Source: Lachnospiraceae bacterium
GTDB taxonomy: Bacteria; Bacillota; Clostridia; Lachnospirales; Lachnospiraceae
NCBI GenBank assembly: GCA_017482205.1
Contig: JAFUNK010000008.1
Span: 1-41,129, forward strand
DNA: 41,129 nt
Direction of reading: 5' to 3'
Shown here piece after piece: positions 41,010 to 41,129 of the stretch. The notes beneath the pieces are model-generated. The model worked only from the letters and a program-made list of their open reading frames with translations, was not told the DNA's origin and did no database searches. Position 1 is the first letter of the stretch, and every line of letters begins with the position of its first letter. The position numbers were made by a program, and so were the translations under genes.

Positions 41010-41129
41010 TTACAGTGATGCGAGATAATTCCTTAGAATTTGGTTTGGTGTCTTCCATCCCAGTGGACGCATAGGGAAGTTGTTGTAATCCCTGCGGTTG
41101 TAAAGTTTAAGCTGGTTACTGAAATCTTC
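40980..41129 (-). mobile_element. insertion sequence, 3' end only
   Basis: Inferred from the transposase tail at 41010-41129; the left boundary is approximate. Family IS3 or IS481 by the tail sequence; not resolvable from 40 codons. Confidence 0.5.
41010..41129 (-). CDS. transposase, C-terminal part (DDE/integrase-core type), cut by the window
   Basis: Thirty-nine codons plus stop on the minus strand, continuing beyond the window. The translation includes QLKLYNRRDYNNFPM and RPLGWKTPNQIL, the standard end of integrase-core transposases of the IS3/IS481 type (the YN..RPM..LGWKTPxQIL tail). The catalytic DDE residues would be upstream, outside the window, so I cannot say if the element is intact. 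It is evidence that a mobile element borders the RADAR operon. Confidence 0.8.
   Translation of the reverse strand, partial: EDFSNQLKLYNRRDYNNFPMRPLGWKTPNQILRNYLASL

Overview
The window reads as a chromosomal segment of a low-to-moderate GC Clostridia, most likely a Lachnospiraceae relative. That placement is inferred from gene content (AddA/AddB, AsnA, ThiT behind a TPP riboswitch, a CD3324-type regulator, a stand-alone Spo0A C-terminal domain, the paired radical SAM/TIGR03915 repair proteins), Gram-positive type ribosome binding sites and sigma-A-like promoters. No rRNA or tRNA gene was recognised.

Layout. 1-1078: an AT-rich stretch and a decayed RibD/DHFR-like gene. 1113-9818: a plus-strand DNA-repair block (exonuclease III, 3-methyladenine glycosylase, AddB, AddA), interrupted after exonuclease III by a folded dispersed repeat. 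10074-14919: a CD3324-type regulator with an RNHCP protein, a riboswitch-controlled thiamine transporter subunit (minus), a MATE exporter and an unusual HAD-CPBP fusion. 15034-21632: AsnA (minus), then a radical SAM repair pair behind two LexA-like boxes, an HPr-like protein without the usual phosphorylated histidine, and an XPD/DinG-like helicase with a Cas4-like nuclease domain. 22270-26838: a membrane-anchored XRE regulator, then a YtrA-type GntR regulator with an ABC exporter (one ATPase, two permeases) and a CPBP protein. 27064-28125: a MarR-flavodoxin pair with twin operators. 28126-28988: a gene-poor stretch with remnants and a cluster of GGGCA/TGCCC hairpins. 28989-30190: a divergent pair, an XRE/S24-like regulator without its catalytic serine and a Spo0A-C protein. 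30444-32555: a PadR-DUF1700-DUF4097 operon with in-frame 36-bp tandem repeats. 32660-33595: an ECF S component (minus).

The most interesting part is 34121-40850, a three-gene, strikingly AT-rich operon. Genes two and three match RADAR, the anti-phage system made of RdrA (P-loop ATPase) and RdrB (large adenosine deaminase-like protein). RdrB keeps every metal and catalytic motif of the deaminase fold. The first gene encodes an alpha/beta plus TPR protein of unknown function, directly co-transcribed with rdrA-rdrB. It is not one of the RADAR accessory genes I know (Csx27-like membrane protein, SLATT protein), so it is a candidate new RADAR component. The operon has its own promoter overlaid by ATATCG dyads, and a transposase fragment lies just downstream, as expected for a mobile defence locus.

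The repair block (base excision, AddAB recombination, radical SAM pair, Fe-S helicase) and the RADAR locus together make genome maintenance and defence the main theme. The rest is transport, envelope-stress style regulators and small regulatory pairs.
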